Shown piece by piece: positions 10,553-23,400 of a stretch of DNA of 64,000 nt (positions are counted from its first letter, which is position 1; the number at the start of each line of letters is the position of its first letter). The position numbers were made by a program, and so were the translations under genes. The stretch is from Solea solea (Eukaryota; Chordata; Actinopteri; Pleuronectiformes; Soleidae). The notes under the pieces are model-generated. The model was not told where the DNA came from. It ran no database searches and saw nothing but the letters and a program-made list of their open reading frames with translations. The stretch lies in assembly GCF_958295425.1 (NCBI RefSeq), contig NC_081138.1, positions 4,509,802 through 4,573,801 on the forward strand. The letters are read 5' to 3'.

Positions 10553-11929
10553 GATTCAAATGGTGTAGGACAGGTGCGTCCATAACAGAATATTGAGGAT
10601 GTATAGACACAGAAGGCCCTCACGTGAACACCCGCCCCTCCTGCTCTGACTTCATCACAATCACAGTGGCATTAAATATTTTCTGTGGGACTCTGGCAGC
10701 TTTCCTATCTGTGAACAGACACCCTGACCGTTTACCTAAACTAAAACCAGGTCTTAATGTCCAAAAAGGCGTTAAAAGTTGTGAGAAATGTCCAAAAATG
10801 TCCTTACTCCCTATGGTTTATAGGTTTTTTTGTCCTCTCAAAGATACAAATACAAGAACACACACACACAGGTTTGTTTTTCATAACCACAATTCAAATC
10901 TTACATGTTCTGCCTCATTAGGACCAGGTTTTTTCTCCATGAGGATTACTGGTCCTTCTAAGCTCAGTGTTTATGCCAGAAAAGCTCCAGACGGTCACAA
11001 ATACAAGCATACACGCACACACACACACACACGCATGCACACATGCTGCGTGTCTCTCAAAAATTACTCACACTTACTTTCACAGAAATAAAGCACTAAG
11101 AACAATGGCGGTCTCCTCCTCTGTAATCAGATCATTGTTCTAACATCACATCACAATCCTGAGCAGGAAGTCCATGATTAAAGCAAAAAAAAGGTACAAA
11201 TTAAAGAGCTGAAATAACACCAGTGTTCAAGTCTGTCAAATCATACACGACGACGCACAAACTCTTCTGACAGCTGCCCGTTTTTATGTTTCACGTGTAA
11301 CACGAGCACCGTGTTAAACATGTATCCACACGCAGAGATGTTGGTATTAAGAATTAACGCCGGCGTTTGCTTCGTACGCGCAGACATCACCTACACTCGC
11401 CTTCTTTTTGCAGGGGGGAAAAAGCGTTCGCTTGTATCTGTCGATGTAGCACAGATGAGTTTGCCTGAATAAAAGCCACAGGGGTCCCCCTTCACTCTCT
11501 GGATTCTCCTTTGTTTAAAACATGTTTAAAATTTGATGATCACAGGCATACCTCCTGACAGACAGACTGTGTGTAACCCTGTGTGACTAAAGACAATAAA
11601 AGAGCAATTTATTCTATAAAACACTGTGTATGTACACAATAACATTAATGTTACATATTCATTTATACTTAATAAAGTCATTTATTAAAGGGGACAGAGC
11701 TTCAAATAAGACTCCGGAACTCCCTGCTCAGGGAAATTTGGCAAAGTACTTTCATTATTTTAGTGTTATATCCCTTCAGTTTTGTGCCTTTATGCATTTG
11801 TAACTTTGTTTTGAAAAGTGCTTTACAAAGAGGGTCGAATGGAACATTTCACACTACAGCAGCCTATGCGCTCATATTTTGATAAAAGTGGCTATGGCTC
11901 TTTTATGCTGTCTTATCCAGCAGTGTTAA
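10553..11929. other. non-coding; possible conserved element 11270-11420
   Basis: Apart from the dispersed repeat at 10.7-11.0 kb, no element was recognised. The 11270-11420 part, with CACGTGTAACACGAGCACCG and GGCGTTTGCTTCGTACGCGC, is CpG-richer and complex, and may be single copy. Confidence 0.35.
10690..11035. repeat. dispersed repeat, copy 2, with CA microsatellites
   Basis: This is the partner of the 240-545 copy, with diverged sequence and the same ordering of blocks. It is bounded on the right by CA repeats at 11011-11035. An open frame of 155 codons runs through it and is not considered a gene because it is built from repeat and CA tract. Confidence 0.5.
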
Positions 11930-12290
11930 GACTGGTACTTCACAAAAGCAGGACTCAAAACAGTTCAGATTTGAAAAAAACAAACAAAATCGCTTTACTT
12001 GCCTTCACAGGCAGGTTCAATAGTCCCAAAAAACCAGGAAAACTGGACCATTTAACACAGAGGGACAAGGACAAAGTGACACTGAGGGGAAAGGGAACAC
12101 AGCTTATATACCTGAGGTGGACGGAGACAACGAGACACAGGTGAATCCAATCAGGGCAGGGCAGGCAATCAAGACTGGAGGGGAAACACCCAGGGGCAGG
12201 AAGTGACGCGATCTGAAACGAGAGGAGAGGTAAGTTTCAAAATAAAACAGGAAACATGAACGGAAGAAACAAAAGAACATGAGTTTAAGG
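11930..12290. repeat. dispersed repeat family R3, copy 1 (LTR-like?)
   Basis: The block GAGACACAGGTGAATCCAAT then CAGGGCAGGGCAGGCAATCA then AAAATAAAACAGGAAACA is shared, in order, with 18410-18715 and less closely with 20220-20385. Read on the minus strand, copy 3 begins TGTCATGCCCCGTCAG, reminiscent of an LTR start, but no internal retroelement genes are present. Superfamily undecided. Confidence 0.6.
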
Positions 12291-14869
12291 GGAATGCCGA
12301 GATGTATCAAGCAGCTTTTGTGCTCCTTTATTTCAGCCTTTTACTTTTAAGTTCTATTTATTTTATCTGTTTATGTATTTTATTCTACAACATTGTCAAG
12401 GTATTTGAAGATAGTTGATGTGCTAAATGGACTGACAAAGGGGGGCCAACTTGGGGTATTAGTATTATTATTGTTCTTTCTTTCCATCTATTGCTGTTGC
12501 TGTTCTTCGTTTGCAAAAAATGGAGTCTAGTAATCGCTCCAAATGTATTATAATGTAACATAAAGAGATGGCCTAATAAAACAAAACAATAATAAATAAA
12601 GATATTATTATTAATAATTATAACAATCATAAAACTAAATAATATTTTGTATTTTCTCTTAAATAATTATGTAACCAATCAATCAATGAATCAGATTTAA
12701 TGACTAGTTAATATTATTCTAATAGTATTCTTTCTTTCAAGAAACTACTGTATGCACCCACACAATAACAAGAAAAACTATCAAAAATATTTAATAATAT
12801 TTTAATAATATTAAAAACGAGAAAAAACAGTTAGAGCCAGGATTAATGTATTTTATATTCTGTTTAGAAATAATTTGAACAAATTAAAGTGTTTAGATTT
12901 AGAATGATATAACATTGCTGTTGCATCATAATTTAAAAATGTAATCATTGTTTATATTTACAGACATATTTTGTTAATAATTGATCTTTTAATGTTCTAA
13001 TAATGTTTATTCTGCCAACCTAAAGATGACCTTGATGCATCTCTATATATGATGTGTGCCTGTGGTTAGTCTTTGACATATAATTTACACATCATCTAAA
13101 TAGTCTCACGTGATTAAGATCCACATTAGATCTCTAACAATAGTCCGATTGGACTTTCGGACTGAAAGCTAAAGCTTCATCAAGTTTTCTTCTTTGTTGC
13201 TGTTGTTGTTGCATTTTTCCACATCTCTGTTTTCATGGAGACTTGAACAAAGGGGGCAAAAAACACAACCGAGGCGACTCAACACCCTTAAGGCCCCTCG
13301 CGGTGCTGAGTCCAATTTAGTGCCACAACAACCTATTTTTTTTCCCAAAGGTCAATTCTTGTTATTGTCATTTCAGCGATGCATTCCAGTGCAATGAGAA
13401 ACTTGTGCTCTGGCTACCATTACCAACCTGTCTCATTTACACTTTTCCTGGAAACAAGCCACTCTGTTACTGTGTGTGTGTGTGTGTGTGTGTGCGCTCT
13501 ATTATGGTCTCCCAAATGATGCTCAGCACAGCAACGGTTCCTAAAGGAGTCAGCTCTTTGTTACAGACAATTAAACTTGGCTCTTGTATGTGTCCCCTGT
13601 TTCACACACACACACACACACAGGACAGTGTAGACACTGTAACAGACGTGAGGTTCAAATACCACTCAACCTCACAGGGGAGACTGGTGACCTTTGCTAC
13701 GGCAGCACTGTCTGTCCCTCTCCTTCCATCACCATGGCTCTTCCTCTTCCTCCCCCGCCCCGCCTCCCTCTTTTTTTTCCTTCTTTCTCCCCCATCGCTC
13801 CTCTCTTCCACGCCAACCTTATCAGTCTTCCCCATTTCTGTCTCCCCAGAGAGCGCGGCTCCTCCCCATGTTCCACCGAACCCACACCTTCTCCTTCACA
13901 TCGTCGTTTTAAACCTTGAACCTCTTTGACAGTGGGGGCAAGTATGCTTCTATCCATCTGTCATATCTGTCACCATCGCTTTACACCCACGACCCCCACC
14001 GCCCCACCCCCACATACACACCGCACCCCCGTGTTGACAAAAGGACAAGCCGAACAACAAATACACGGTAAAATATTCTGAACAAAGACATCAGTTTTAA
14101 AGCTGCGTGTGATTCTAGTGGGGGAAAAAAAAGTCATTAAAACAGTTTGAGCGGATGAAAGTTGACAGATGACATAGAAGATTGTTTCACTGTAATATGA
14201 CATATGAAAAAAATTACCAAAATAAGTATCACTGTCAACCCATTAAAGAAAGTTAATAATCAATCAGAAAATTTCCCATGATTAATTGCATATTTTTTTA
14301 TCTTAATGATGGAGGTCGTGATAAATGATGTTTTAATGTAAAATCCTATCATTAATGTAGAATGAAAAACACTCATACTGTGTTCTGCTTACATAGAAGC
14401 GGAGGTGATGTCACCTTTAAGTTGAGAAGTTGGTACCTTGGGCGAGCCATTCTTATTGATAGATTCGTTTACAATATGCGGATAATTCATCTCATTACAC
14501 ACTTTAAGAACAGCATCAGACAGAAGGAAATCAGGGGAAACTAATGTTCTGTCTTCTTCACCTCTTACGGTGAAAAACGATCAAACGAATCATCAGAAGC
14601 CGGTTCTAAAGGGGCTAATGGCGACCAACTCATCTGCATACATCTTTTATGATTAATGAGAAGATTCCCAGCCATGCATTCTACATATTTATACATAGTC
14701 ATTTTTATCCACTTCTTTGGACGGCGTTGTGACATTCATAGTCACAACGCCACGAGTCGTGGTTCCAGACTAATAGATTTTACTACCGTAACGTTATTGT
14801 TAATATCATTTTATCTTTTGCTCTTTCTATGCTTTTAGGAAAATAAATGTAAAATGAACTATAGAGCAG
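12291..14869. other. non-coding, A/T-rich then C/T-rich
   Basis: The part 12300-13140 is strongly A/T-rich with many ATTATTA words. Microsatellites: TG at 13471-13494 and CA at 13603-13622. The part 13700-13900 is CT-rich and generates long open frames on both strands that reflect composition only. A perfect hairpin lies at 14723-14751. Confidence 0.5.
14723..14751. repeat. perfect inverted repeat, 11-bp arms, 7-nt loop
   Basis: GGCGTTGTGAC, a loop ATTCATA, and the exact reverse complement GTCACAACGCC. It has no U-run after it and no terminator role is implied in an animal genome. It could fold as a cruciform or RNA hairpin, or bind a dimeric factor. Confidence 0.8.
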
Positions 14870-15194
14870 TATAAAAAAACAACTGTTCAGTAGTAGGTGG
14901 GCAATATAAGATATTCATGGTAATAATAGACAGAATTTCAAAGTAAAAGTGCCGGTTTTGATATGGATTGATGTGCACTTCACAATAAAAGCATATTCAG
15001 AGGAAAACAGAACAGAAACAGAGAAATAAATAGAAAAATGTAGCGAATAATGACGAGGATAACTGTATGTCATTTAATGTAGCAATCATTTCAACAGAAT
15101 GTCTTACTATTATTATAAAAATGTTGTATTTAGTCATATATTCTGTCTATATTCCATGGCCTCGCTGTGGTGGGCCGCCAGTATGACACCCCTG
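14870..15194. mobile_element. hAT MITE fragment, right end preserved
   Basis: It begins within the element at AACTGTTCAGTAGTAGGTGG, shared with 10165 onward (CTGTTCAGTAGGAGTGGGCA), and ends GGGCCGCCAGTATGACACCC followed by CTG. The left terminus is missing. Confidence 0.65.
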
Positions 15195-15469
15195 CTATAG
15201 AGTAATAAAATATAAAGCAAATATGTCTGATATATAATGTGTATAATACTGTTTGAGGATTCAAAACCCTATTTGACTTAACTAAGTCAGTTGGGATAAT
15301 GGGCACTGCTGCATGGGAGCAGCTGAGGCTGCACATGATGGGAGATAAATTCTGTCAGGCATTTTTTCCCCCCGCAAAGAAATTCTCTACGATTTCATCC
15401 TTCTTCCCCTCGTCTGCAGACCTGTAAATCTCTCTACTCATGATCAACTGAAGAGAGGGGAAGTCAGTG

Positions 15470-15471
<2 letters not shown>

Positions 15472-15501
<30 letters not shown>
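15472..15501. repeat. GA microsatellite
   Basis: About 15 uninterrupted AG/GA units, followed by a longer purine-rich stretch to about 15655. Confidence 0.9.
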
Positions 15502-15503
<2 letters not shown>

Positions 15504-16026
15504 CAGAGGCGAGGAGACGAGAAGAAGTGAAAAACAGGCCGAGAGAGGATGACAAGGACTCAAATGGAGAGAAAGAGCAAGGGACAGGGTGCACGGAGGA
15601 GGAAATGGGAAGGTGGGAGGTGGGGAGGGAGGAAGGAGGAGGAGTTGATAGTTTGAGGGGTTGGGCACCACCTGGTATTCCTTTACAACCAAGGAAAATG
15701 CCTGGAGAAATGATAATAAAATAGAGAAGTCACACTGCCTTCTGTTGTTGACAGGAGCTGTGTATGTGCTCTGCAAGCGATGCGCATGTATGTGTGTGTG
15801 TGTGTGTGAGTTTGTGCAAGTATGCCCGATGAATAATTCATGGCTGTTCATTAAGGAGAGAAAGTGTGAGTGAGTGATTGTGTACGGGTGTGTGTGTGTT
15901 TATGTGTATGTGTGCGAGTGTAAACCCTCCGTCGCTCTGCACCACGTCGCCTGCCTTGTGGCTGCCATCTGGCTTCACGCCATCAGAGTGCCACCCTCCA
16001 AAGCCCCTCGCTCCTGCAAGCGTGGC

Positions 16027-16112
16027 AGGAGAGGAGAGGAGAGGAGAGGAGAGGAGAGGAGAGGAGAGGAGAGGAGAGGAGAGGAGAGGAGAGGAGGGGA
16101 GGAGAGGAGAGG
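16027..16112. repeat. AGGAG pentanucleotide array
   Basis: Roughly sixteen tandem GGAGA/AGGAG units, one strand purely purine, with slight variation near the right end (GGGGAGG). Open frames in it encode Arg/Glu repeats and are not genes. Confidence 0.9.
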
Positions 16113-16606
16113 TTGGTGGTGTTAGGTGGGGGTGGGGAGATGCGGGTCGGAGGGACAGCAAAGCAGACAGAGCCTCAAGTAAACTTCCCCCGTTCGACTG
16201 ATACCATGTGACGTCCACAGTCTGGTTAAAGAGACACGTGCCGTTGGATGTGAAGCGTCATGACAGTCCATCACATATGATGTTGTCACGGGGGGGTGGG
16301 CGGGCTCGTAAGTCATGACAAAAAAATTAATAAACCAGAGATTGACAGGTTGGAATAAATGATATTAAAGTAACACAATGAATAATTTGCTCTTGGGGTG
16401 CAGTCGGTAAACGATAACTGTCGTACAAAACAAGCCAACTGGCGAACCAAGTGAAGTCGGACTTAATTCTGTGTAAAATTGCTTTCTTTTTCTATATTTT
16501 AGAAATGACAAAAGAACGACATTTTCAAACCAGCGTATCAAACCTATTTATGAAGGAGATGGACATGATGACGGCCAGACACACAGTGAACCCAAATGCT
16601 CTAGAT

Positions 16607-17152
16607 CAGGGGTGTCAGACTCAAATGACCTGGGGGCCAATGAGCATCTAGTCTGGTCAAGAGGGGGCCGGACTAGAGACAAAAAAACAAGTGTTAGTCA
16701 TGGGTGGGTAATAATACATTGCAATAGAGATATTCATGATGATATTGTGCTTGTTTTGATAGACAATGGATGGATGGATGTTGCAAGCGAGGGCCAGATT
16801 TGATAATGTGAACATTTAACACTAAAAGTTACATAAAAATACAGTTTTATAATAATTGTATTTTCATTGTCACAGTCATCATTTTTAAATGGCAATGTAA
16901 TCAAATCTAAGCCACAAAAAATGAAAGAATTCTGCCTTTCTATCACATCTGGAGTCAGATATAATAACAAAATAAAGGATGTATCTGTCTGTCACAGCTG
17001 AGTTTCAAACACCGAACCCTGATTTTCTATAATAATATAAAACTAAACCTGTGGGTTGTACAAATTCTGACTGAGGGCCTTGATTGGCCCTTGACAGCGT
17101 GTGTGCCTCAGCCACATGTATGATGTAGTCAAAATGAAGTTTGACACCTCTG
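16607..17152. mobile_element. hAT MITE with near-perfect 8-bp target duplication
   Basis: The left end is CAGGGGTGTCAGACTCAAAT; the right end, reverse-complemented, is CAGAGGTGTCAAACTTCATT. The flanks are CTCTAGAT (16599-16606) and CTCTACAT (17153-17160), one mismatch in eight. The left 65 bases match the 10082 copy. A GACAATGGATGGATGGATG motif at 16763-16781 inside it looks like a LINE/SINE tail. Confidence 0.8.
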
Positions 17153-17160
17153 CTCTACAT

Positions 17161-18200
17161 ATACATGTATATAAAACAAGTTTTACACTTACTAGTCCAA
17201 CAGTAACAGGACCGGGTCGCCCTCGAACAAGTATCCCTCCACTAGCCATTGACTACGTTGACCGTTAAGATAATATTGGAGGCATTATTTGAAGGTTGAA
17301 ATCCGACATTTTGTTGCTTCAAAACAACAACAAAAAGTACCGAACATGACGAATAAAAAGGCGCGAGCCAAGTAAACCTTTAACATGGCACTAAAGTGTG
17401 ATTCTGCCAGGTCTGGAGCAAAACAGGAAGGCAGGCCAGGTGCTTCCAGGTGAGTTAAGTAACACCACCCAAATACCTGTAAGATAAAGAGACAAGAACA
17501 AGGGAAAACTCATCATATATATGTTAAAGTATCTATCTATCTATCTTGGTGAACAAAAACAGAAATGGTGACAAACAAATTTGAAATATACCAATTACAT
17601 GTTCACGCATGTTTACACAGTAGCAAACATGATTATACCATATGGTTTTTCTTTACCAGGTAACTTGTAGACACACACGAGTGCATTTACTGAACCTTGT
17701 GGTCCCACCAGCGTTGGTTCCTGGAGGAACCATTTTCCTACTGCCAACACATTTCCCCTCTACGCATGCTTATGGCAAGTGGCCAGGGCAAATGATTGAC
17801 TGTTTGTAAGCATGTAGTGTATTCAGTGTGTGTGTGTGTGCACGCGTGTGTGTGTGTGTAATCATCACGAGCAGCTTTGGTTGCAAGATAGTATCCTAAA
17901 ATGAGATGCCAGGTGTGTGTATGTGTGTGTGTGTGTCCATCTGGAAGGGTCCTTAGGGTCACAGTAATCTGGTGCAGCAATCTCACACTGTAATCATCTC
18001 AGTGCTCAGCAGGTGGTCCAGCAGAAGGCCGGGGACAAAAGTTTCTGGGCTCCTTCTGCACCACTGCCATTCTGCCTTACTATGAACTATGGGCCTACTG
18101 TAGACAGTGCACTGACCATTACACATGTTAATCAGTATAAGTTAGTATACTGCTGTATGCCTTTAAAGTAAAAAAAAAAAAAAAGGTTTTCGGAGCCGTA
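17161..18200. other. non-coding, TG and TATC microsatellites
   Basis: TATC units lie at 17529-17546 and TG tracts at 17825-17859 and 17912-17936. No gene found. Confidence 0.6.
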
Positions 18201-18204
18201 GAGC

Positions 18205-18338
18205 AAGCTATTATATATACATATATGTATAAATATATATACATATACACACATATATATACATATACGTATTTATGTATATATATATACATATACACAT
18301 ATATACATATATATATGTATATACACACATATATATAT

Positions 18339-18402
<64 letters not shown>
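18205..18402. repeat. compound TA / TATACA microsatellite
   Basis: Mixed ATATAC, ACACAT and pure AT units, ending in an uninterrupted AT tract of about 55 bp (18347-18402). The Ile/Tyr-rich frames on both strands are translations of this repeat. Confidence 0.95.
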
Positions 18403-18405
<3 letters not shown>

Positions 18406-18409
18406 ACCC

Positions 18410-18715
18410 AAAAGCAGATTGAAAAAAAAAAAAACACGTAGTAAGATATCTAGAAACACAGTGAACAGGAAACGTCAGGAACTAAACAACAACGACACCG
18501 GGGAGCACAGAGACTAAAAATACACAAGGGAGGCAGTAATCAAACACAGGTGAGACTAATGAGACACAGGTGAAACACATCAGGGCAGGGCGGACAATCA
18601 AGAGGGAAGACAAGACAGGAAGTAGAACTTAACACAAGGTATACACGAGGACAAACTACTACAATAAAACAGGAAACCAGACACAAAGAAGTAAAAACCC
18701 AAGGTTAAAGAAAAC
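18410..18715. repeat. dispersed repeat family R3, copy 2
   Basis: The GAGACACAGGTGAAACACAT / CAGGGCAGGGCGGACAATCA block is about 85 percent identical by eye to copy 1. It is flanked on the left by the AT microsatellite at 18.2-18.4 kb. Confidence 0.6.
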
Positions 18716-20214
18716 CGCACAAGAATGGCATCCTTTATACACTGTAGTTCCTTTATAATCCTAATCTAAAATCCCATTTTGAAGCTTTAAGTTTCACAAT
18801 TTAGCCAGAAACCATGTTAATGTTTTGTAAACGGAAGTTCAAAGACATATCCTGTAGCCAGGCTCCTATTGGACGACACCAACTGTCAATCAAAACTGGT
18901 GTCCACTCATACGAGCGTCCCCTGAATGGGAACATATGGGAATGGGAGTCGCCTGCTAGTGGCTATTCAATATAATCTAACTTCCTTTTTGGCTTCAGGA
19001 GGAAAACAACAAGACTATGGTCTATGTTCTTACCATTTGATGGGACACATCACAAATGTTTAAGATTAGATTAGGAGATTATAGAATCATGCATTTGCTG
19101 TCCCCAGTTTTGGCGTGCATGCTCAACACACTCCCCACAGCTTCTCCACACGTGCAAAGTGGCATTAGCAGCGAAGGGACAGCTCAGGAAAATACAGCAG
19201 GCGGTGCATGTGCACAGGGACAACAGCATCATTATGGCATGAGCTACAGCAGCGTGTCCTCACTACATCAGAGACGTATTATTCTGATCGTTGTTTACGT
19301 CTGGGACGAAGAGCACCTTATTCTCCTGGAATGGAAAGTGACAGATAACAAGAGCAGAGAGGATAATGATATATATTCTACCCAGGATTCTTTTTTTATT
19401 CGGCAGAGGAACATCTTAATAGTATAGCTATTTCAGGAGATCTAGGCCTTATCATGCCGCCACACACAGGGATAATGAACTTGTCCTATTCTGGCACATC
19501 ATATACATGTGAGTGTGTGTGTGTGTGTGTGTGTTCTGCTTTAACACAAGAGGACAGTCAGTGTGTTGTTACAAAGTGATGAAGGGCGCTCGGTTATCTC
19601 CATACCTGGCAGCCTTATCACATCTGCACATGTGACACCTTTCAATAACCCTCTGTCTCCACCTTTCCCTCCACTGCTCACTGGAAATGGGTGCCAGAGA
19701 GATAGAGAGTATATGTGTGTGTGTGTGAGGAAGTGAGTGAGATAGTATTGAAAAAGTTTTTCTAGACTTTTGCTGTATTTACATACACGTATTTTGTTTT
19801 ATTTATACTCCAGCTACATCGCATTTCCTGAGATAAAACATGTTCGTCGGGGATGGAATCACAGTCACACTTCAGCTTGGTGCTTCAACTCAGAGAGCAC
19901 ATCTGAATGGATGAGGTTTGGAGGAACAGTTTGATTAAGTGCATGACTTTAACAGAATATGAAGAGACAGTGATGTTAAAGTCCAGTTGCACAGACGTAA
20001 CAAGTTTTCATTTAATTCTGATTGGTACTGTCAGCTTGTTTATTTGTGTCCATATTATGTGCGACTCCTTTATTTTGATTAACCCTTAGAACACAGAGCA
20101 TTTCGGCCATTACTATGCCATTACTATGTTAAAACATACAGTATATACAGTACAGAGGCTATAAGAATGTGCAATATAGGGTGTCTTATATGGGAGAAGG
20201 GGGTATATATTGGG
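18716..20214. other. non-coding; repeat-like 18780-19020
   Basis: The stretch 18780-19020, including GCCAGGCTCCTATTGGACGA and TGTCAATCAAAACTGGTGTC, looks like a dispersed repeat but has no second copy in this window. A TG tract lies at 19512-19534. The 123-codon frame at 19056-19427 has no recognisable features. Confidence 0.4.
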
Positions 20215-20385
20215 AGTGAGGGTAAGGAGCACCAGGTGAAAACAATCAGGGAATCAGGCGAGACACAGAACAAGGCAGACAAGGTGCTCACAGGAAGTAG
20301 AAAAAAACCCTTACCAAAATAAAACAGGAAGTGACACTGAACTAAAACTAACTAACACAACTGACGGGGCATGACAAGATCTATG
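20215..20385. repeat. dispersed repeat family R3, copy 3
   Basis: CCAGGTGAAAACAATCAGGG, CACAGGAAGTAG, AAAATAAAACAGGAAGTGAC and a terminal GACGGGGCATGACA are the recognisable parts. It is shorter and more diverged than the others. Confidence 0.5.
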
Positions 20386-20416
20386 GTATGTGAGAACTTA
20401 GGGTTAAGTTATTGAC

Positions 20417-20420
20417 AATA

Positions 20421-20461
<41 letters not shown>
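20417..20461. repeat. AT microsatellite
   Basis: Nearly pure AT dinucleotides, with one CA interruption near the middle. Confidence 0.9.
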
Positions 20462-20464
20462 TTC

Positions 20465-23400
20465 CTTTTTCTATTTCCTTAATGTTATTTTTCCCACAAA
20501 ACGGCACAAGGAGCCAAATCGGTGGTCAGGTCTTGTTGGTGTGACCACACTTCTGGAACTCCACTCAGACTCATCCTTGATGAACTGGATGCTGACTCGA
20601 AACAACAGGGATTAAACTTGAACTCGGACTCGAACACTGCATACTCCAGGCATGAACTCAGTTCTTCTACTTTTTTGTCCTATATAAATGCAAGGAACTG
20701 GTAACATGAGAGACTAGTAAGTCTAATGGTTTTTAATCAAAACCCAGGTTTAAATGTGTTGTTTTAGTAAATAGTTGTTAAGTTGTTAAAGTAAATCTAA
20801 ATGCAGGGGTTTAGCTTATTTATGCTACATAGAGAAACATATCTAGCACTTCGGTGACTTTAATAGAGAAAAGGAGAAAGAGAAAATGGGTAGTGAGTAA
20901 AGAAGAGACAGAGGAGGTAAGAGTGGGACATCAGAGAGTGATCAGTGTGAATGGGTAGAGTGTAGCGCAGAGAGCCAGGCCTGTTGGCCAGTTTCCAGTG
21001 GGGATAGTGGGTGTCCCTGTGCCAGCTGGCAGCCTGTCTCTCCCATCTGTGGAGCCTGGGAGAGTGTGCAGTAATCTCCTGGAGACAGCGGCTCTGCTCA
21101 GGCCAGATTTAAAGGGATACGGCCAGCTGGCCGGCCACGGACAGGTCTGTAGCAGGGATAGAAAGGAAGTGCAGGAGAAGGCCACAGAGGCGGAGAGGAG
21201 ATGAGTGAGTGAGCAGTGATGAAGGAGGTCAGGTGTAATGGTGAGGATGATAGGGGAGCTGAGGATTGGTGACGAGGGAGCAATAAAGAACACCAGTAAG
21301 AAAGATTATAGTCCAGCTGCCGGCAAACAGTGGAACAAGCTGAATATAATGTCCCTGCCTTTAGCAGTGAAAACTACAGCAGGTAACACTTACCCGTGTC
21401 AATCCTGGCTTATATCGCACAGCTCTGTCGCCCCCTTTGTCACCAAACTATTGGAGATAATGGAAGTCTGTGCAAAAGACACAAAACAAGCTGTTGGCCG
21501 ATAGCTCCACTTAGCTCTGTTCACTGTGATTGTTGCAGATGGTAATCAGAGCCCAGCTGGCCTGCTGGATGCAGCTTAAGGCCAATATTTCAAAATAATA
21601 TCAATCTTAGGGAGTCTCTTAATGGTTTCTATCGTTTTCTGTCCTTTTTAGTGTTAGTAAAATGTAGTTTTAATATACACACATGTGTACATATTATAAT
21701 GTAAAGTTTGTAAAGCACTCACTCTTCCATACCAAAGTCCATAGAGAAAACCATTATTTTTTTTACACAACAGCACAAGGGAGTTGTTAATCCACAGTCA
21801 GTGCTGCAAATGTGTTACCTTGTGACTCCATTGTTTGAAATCCTCCATTCGGGGTTTTCTTAAGTTGCACAAACATTCCAAACAAAGCGGCAATAGACCA
21901 GCAGCTGTGATGTGTTTTTTGTTTTTTTTATATTACTACTGTTCACCTGTAGGCTTTGTGGCTGAATACATGGGTGAATGATGGCTAAGAATGGGTTTCT
22001 CTCTCAGTGTGTGTGTGCGCCAGGTGAGCGGAGAGTCATGTTAAGTGGGAGACAGAGAGGGATGGAAGCTTGCAGCTGAGGCCCGGCACCATATGTTAGA
22101 AAGTATAAAAAAAAAAAACAGTGCACACACAAAAAAAAGATGCTCGAACACACACACACAGACAGACAAATACACTTATTGCAGTCGTCGAAGGAAGTAG
22201 TCGTACATGCACATCTGCGCACACACTAGGAGCAATATGATGCAGGCACAGGTGTGTGTGTGTGTGTGTGTGCCGCTCGCACACAAATGCAGAGCGACAC
22301 ATGCCTGTGGCAATAGCACAGGAATAAGCGAAGCCATGCAAATCCCCAGATGTGCAGGGAGGGGGGGGGGGATGAGGGGAAAAGAAGACTGGGAGGAGGA
22401 GTGAAGTGCCTGGAAGGAGGGGAGGAGGTGTGGAGGGTGGGGAGGGCTCGGGTGTTTACTACTATTTAAAAGGCAGTGGGTGCTGTGTGCAGATTAATAA
22501 ACAGGAGGTAATAGCAAAAGGACTCTATATTTATTTTTTATCTTAAATGTTGCTTGTTTGTCGGGCTGGATGAATATTGACTGTGAAATTGGGATCAGGG
22601 TCGACACATGCCAGTGCTCGGCCTTATCTCTGGGATGCAGGCAGGCCTGGGGCCGTTATCACCGTGCCACAGTGGCGTGCCGGCACTCCAGCGCTCTCAA
22701 AGCCGCCACATTCCCTTTGTATCTGCCTGGAGAAGCCTGTTTACCTTTCACTGGCTTGATATTCCTATTAGAGCCGCTGACTATTTACTCACTGCCTCCT
22801 CCTCCTCTTCTCCCTCCACCGGGCACTGTGCTGTCTCTCATCTCTTCCTCTCTCCGTTTCCCTTTCTCTGCTTGGCTATGCCTCTTTTCTTTTTTTTCTT
22901 TTTTTACTGTTTGTCTCTTTACAGTATATCTTTTTCTACTGATTCTGCCTCTGACCTTCATCATGACATAAAGTTGTGGACATGTTTTTGCTTAGAAAGA
23001 AAGAAATAGCAATGAATTGGGGGGGGGGGGGGGTTTACTTACACACAAAATCAACTAGGGCTTCTTGCAGCTCGTATTATGCTTTTAATTTTGCTTTTCA
23101 TTCAAGGCACATTTCCTGTCACCAGCTGGTGGCGCTGTCACAATGACCGAGCAGCAGCAGAGTTACAGGAACTTCCTGTGTCAATGCACCCGGAGTAATT
23201 GTGTTTTAAATGAGTTCATCTTCTATGGTAGGGTGACAACTTCAAAGCCTTTCTACATGAGTTTGAGGATTATAATAAGACCCTCAAGTATCTTAACGCA
23301 AAGAAGAGTGAAAAACAGCGAATCTTTATCATATTCTCTTTTAGAACAATTAATAATGCACTTTTTTTTTGGACTTTTGTTTGTTTTCAGTTCTTTTTCA

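Larger units (their letters stand above)
15195..16598. other. non-coding, purine-rich low-complexity zone
   Basis: Apart from the GA and AGGAG arrays and TG tracts at 15798-15810 and 15887-15915, no gene or element was recognised. Confidence 0.6.

Noticed and set aside
13405..13957. Overlapping long ORFs on both strands
   Set aside because: They are produced by a TG tract and CT-rich low-complexity DNA.
15444..16218. Long Ser/Leu- and Arg/Glu-rich ORFs
   Set aside because: They are translations of GA and AGGAG arrays.
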